In this document: piece after piece, positions 60,871-64,000 of the stretch | How the letters are laid out: each line of letters begins with the position of its first letter | Position numbering within the stretch: the first letter of the stretch is position 1 | Assembly (NCBI GenBank): GCA_021521415.1 | Contig: JAIQDT010001137.1 | Coordinates: forward strand, 496,001-560,000 | Length of the DNA: 64,000 nt | Direction: 5' to 3' | Origin: Bidens hawaiensis | Taxonomy: Eukaryota; Streptophyta; Magnoliopsida; Asterales; Asteraceae | Program-made: the position numbers and the translations under genes | The notes under the pieces: model-generated | The model's database searches: none | What the model saw: the letters and a program-made list of their open reading frames with translations, nothing else | Told to the model about the DNA's origin: nothing

Positions 60871-63800
60871 CTACTGCACAAGTGCGTTCAGTTGCATGCT
60901 GAAAAGGTCGGCAACAGCACCACGAATGTCCATCTGCGATGAAATAGACATGCTCACTCGTTATATATATAACCTTATAACCTTCATAAATAATCAGTGT
61001 CGAATATAATTAAAAATATACCTGCTCACAGCATACAAGCTTGGTGATTAAAGGGTAGAAACTTCTGAGGTGTTTCTTAAATATCTGACTGTCCATTATA
61101 CACATGCCCTTAAGAACCTGAAACACGCATAAATGTATACATCAAATGACTAAAATACCCTTCAAACAGAATAAATATAATGATGTCAGATGGAAAACGG
61201 CGATACCGTAACGATGATTGGGGAACGTAAACCGAGAACTTGATGAATCTCCATGTTATTGGTCTCTCCAATGCTTGACTGGAATTCAGATGCTTCTTTT
61301 AGTACTTGTCCACAAAACGACACAAGCTTCTCTTCAGCATTAGTTTTAACTGTCACGTCATCATCTTCATCAACAGAACCGTTTTGAGTCGGGTCGACCT
61401 GAGAAGTTGTCTTTTGTAATGCGTCTAAATAAATGTTAGTCCCAGCTAACTCCTGGCGTAGAAGGTTCAATGGTGGCCTGACCAATTACAAATTGCCATG
61501 TGTCAGAATAACAGAATATACGAACATTAAAAATTTCAATATGATGCAGGACAAACTAACCTTTCAGAAGAGATGTGTTGCATACGTAGTCTGAGATTTG
61601 TGTATGAATTATATGATGCGGAAAACTCCAACATAGAGAACAAAATTTCCAATATTGTAATCTTTTGATATGCCTTTAACTTGCTCCAATACTTTTTCTG
61701 CATATTTTGACAAAAGTTACTAAAAACCCATTATCTTTTTATTATTTGTCATGTTTTGAATAAACATTTGTTTACCTGGATGCTATCAATGGCACCTAGT
61801 AGTAGCAACTGTGTTACACATTTGCCCCTTACAGTTCCCATAAATGGACTTTCGGTCAAATCTTCAGTTTCATTTTCCACAATATCCATAGACTGCCAAT
61901 AATCAAAGTTAAAAGTTAATTTTAAATTTTAAAAGATGGGGCCCACGAACCAAAAGCAAAGTACCTTTGATGGTGAAGCTGGTACTGCAGCATCTGAAGC
62001 TGGATTCTTGGGCGTAGAGGTAAAACTTCTAGCAAAGAGGTTTCCCATTAGTCGTTGACCAAATGTTTGACTTCTTTGCAAATCTGCAGATTCAGATGCT
62101 TTTTGGATCTTCCCGGGTGAAGGTGTTTGACCTGCAAAACGTAAGTGTCACTTGTGTTTGTTCTCAATCTATCAAGTCAACTTGAAGAGTTGGCATATTC
62201 ATTCTGTGTTTGGATGCGCAGCTTGAAATATTATCAAAATTGTTACATGTAAAGAATTAAAAAGAGTCATGACCTTCAGATTCATGCAGATCCATTGATG
62301 GTCTTCCTTCTTGAATGTCTTGTACTTGACCTGTTACAGAAATATTATTATCTGCAAAGATTTAGCACAAATATGACAACCAAATCACTTACCATTAGCA
62401 GAAAGAACTGAAGCATTATCATTTGTGGGGCCCTCTAAATCTCTAGAAATAACCGACCGACTCTTACCACTTTCTAGACCCAAAGCATTGAGTAGCTCAA
62501 GAGGTTGAGTTGTGTATGTAGCATCTCTGTGAAAAACAGTGCGTGTGAATATAAACAAGGAAACGCAAACAGACAAATACGAACTATTGTTAAAAAATTT
62601 TAAAAAACACACCTTATGCTTTTCAACAAGGTGTCCCAGTCACTGTCACTGAATTGGTGTCCACCAACCTCTATGAGGTGGACCAATGCAGCAAGGGAAA
62701 TTGAGGCCACTGATTGGTCTGTCTTTTTGGCACAATCTAAGAGCAAATTTAGCAGTGGTGGAAGCATGAAACATACTTCCTGCAAGACAATTTTAATAAT
62801 TTGATGAGTAATAATGAATTTAAACTATAAAGGTTAAACACAATTAACACACATGCTTCAGCTTTCTACACACCTTGTAAAAGGTGTTGAAGAGGTTGCA
62901 TAACAACTGTAATGAGTGAACACTAGTTTCACGAATCCATTCATCTCCATAAGATGCAGTTTCTTTTCCAGCATGTCGTATGTGATCAAATATAGGAAAT
63001 AGAACACGATGGAAAATGCTTTCCCAGAAATTTGATGAGAATTTGCTTCCTCTTTCGTTCAACAAGTCAAACAATACTTCTAGAGCACAGTTGCTGACTT
63101 CGGGTCGTGGGTCAGATGTTAGATCAGATAAACCAGCAAGCATTGGGAACCAATAATGCTCAGTAATATCGACACTTGCGTCTGCATTGTCATCAATGGG
63201 CTTCAGGCTGCCACCTGGCACAAGGCCCTGGAAGATAAAAACAAAAGGTGGATTCATTCATTAGAAACAGATAAAATGGTCAAATGGGTCAACAGTGTGA
63301 AAACCTCCTAAACAGAATTTTAATGCATGAAATATCCTAAATCATTTATTCAAAAAATCAGGTTCTTATCAACATAATTCTCATAATCGTATTTGGTAAA
63401 CTGAATAAATATTTGAAAATAAAGTAGACAAATTAACATGTGTAAAGAAACAAACCTCTGCAAGTCGGTCCTCACATATGCGAAGAAGGGCAATTGCCTT
63501 TAAGCTGATGCGGTGAGAAGTTTTATTGTTAGCAAAACCAATTAGACAATTGACACAGTCCATAAAACAGTCCCCAACAACTTGATCAAAGTGCTCCAAT
63601 ATAACTGCGAGTTTGAATAATGTTGATATGTTAAAACCATTATTCTTTATAATCAGGAAATAAAAATATTAATAAGTATAATTATAAAATACCCTGTTCT
63701 ACATTCTCAAAAGCACTTTCAACAATTGGTTCCAAGTCGTCATCTGCAGCAGCGGTGAATATCATGAAAACACTTCGCCAACCAGATTTAATGCTTCCAA

Positions 63801-64000
63801 CTTTTGATTTGATCATCTGTTTGGAAAACATCATGTTTCACTTTCAAACATCCAATTCCATGGTCAAATAAATTTAAAAATAAGGTAGGCATACCTGAAC
63901 AATGCAATCAACAATCAATCTTCTGATAGATTCACTCCGACTATTCCTCATAAGCACAACAAACGGTTTCAAGATATCATTCTGGAATGTGAAGTTAGCA
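60871..64000 (-). CDS. BIG5: BIG5-type ARF guanine-nucleotide exchange factor (3' part)
   Basis: BIG5 (MIN7/BEN1 in Arabidopsis) is a Sec7-domain ARF-GEF of the trans-Golgi/early endosome, involved in vesicle traffic and immunity. Only the C-terminal HEAT-rich region is here; the Sec7 domain lies beyond the right edge. Exons: 64000-63895 (partial), 63816-63693, 63604-63456, 63227-62874, 62779-62613, 62526-62394, 62330-62274, 62131-61965, 61892-61776, 61697-61561, 61477-61207, 61117-61022 and 60933-60871, ending at TAG. Family segments include [52 protein letters not shown] (in part), [22 protein letters not shown] and [14 protein letters not shown]. All introns are GT-AG and no stop interrupts. 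BIG1-4 end differently, so BIG5 is preferred. Confidence 0.92.

Overview
This window is plant nuclear DNA. It has spliced genes with GT-AG introns, long AT-rich spacers, LTR retrotransposons, hAT, CACTA, LINE and SINE elements, and a TIR-NBS-LRR resistance-type gene. The TNL rules out a grass. The overall style suggests a dicot with a large repeat-rich genome, perhaps Asteraceae, but the family is inference from general resemblance.

Layout. 1-2.2 kb: a minus-strand retrotransposon end (tRNA-Asp-type primer site, then a probable LTR holding a CACGGCCCCGTGC-type repeat array). 2.5-9.1 kb: a graveyard of DRP1 (dynamin-related protein) fragments and locally duplicated non-coding blocks, one fragment split by a hAT-like element. 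10.0-13.2 kb: an intact-looking four-exon TNL gene (minus). 14.2-18.4 kb: an SGPP-like HAD phosphatase pseudogene (minus), broken by an antisense LINE with a 16-bp target duplication, a frameshift, a GC splice donor and loss of the catalytic Asp.

18.7-39.7 kb: a decayed minus-strand copia element, split by a Ty3/gypsy element that entered with target duplication CCTAT. The Ty3 locus is not a simple LTR-internal-LTR insertion. It is a tandem array of about 7.9-kb units, each made of a copia fragment, an LTR and a 3'-truncated gag-pol: three copia+LTR blocks and two internal regions, closed by an LTR carrying the matching CCTAT. Each internal leader holds five 49-nt hairpins in tandem with covarying stems. 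This array is the most unusual thing in the window.

39.7-41.9 kb: a CACTA TNP2 transposase relic with a 717-bp non-autonomous hAT element inserted in its coding sequence. 43.2-44.8 kb: the eL43 (RPL37A) ribosomal protein gene (plus), with site II and telo-box promoter motifs. 45.1-46.6 kb: a MORN-repeat protein gene (minus) with an apparent frameshift. 48.06-48.69 kb: a second member of the same hAT family with a perfect 8-bp duplication. 51.6-52.7 kb: a GC-richer, solo-LTR-like island. 54.7-58.9 kb: the CK2 regulatory beta subunit gene (minus). 59.1-59.4 kb: a tRNA-derived SINE. 60.9-64.0 kb: the 3' half of a BIG5-type ARF guanine-nucleotide exchange factor (minus), running off the right edge.

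The host genes are unrelated housekeeping, signalling and immunity genes and do not form a pathway. Exon boundaries were read from splice signals plus remembered family sequence. No alignment or database search was run.
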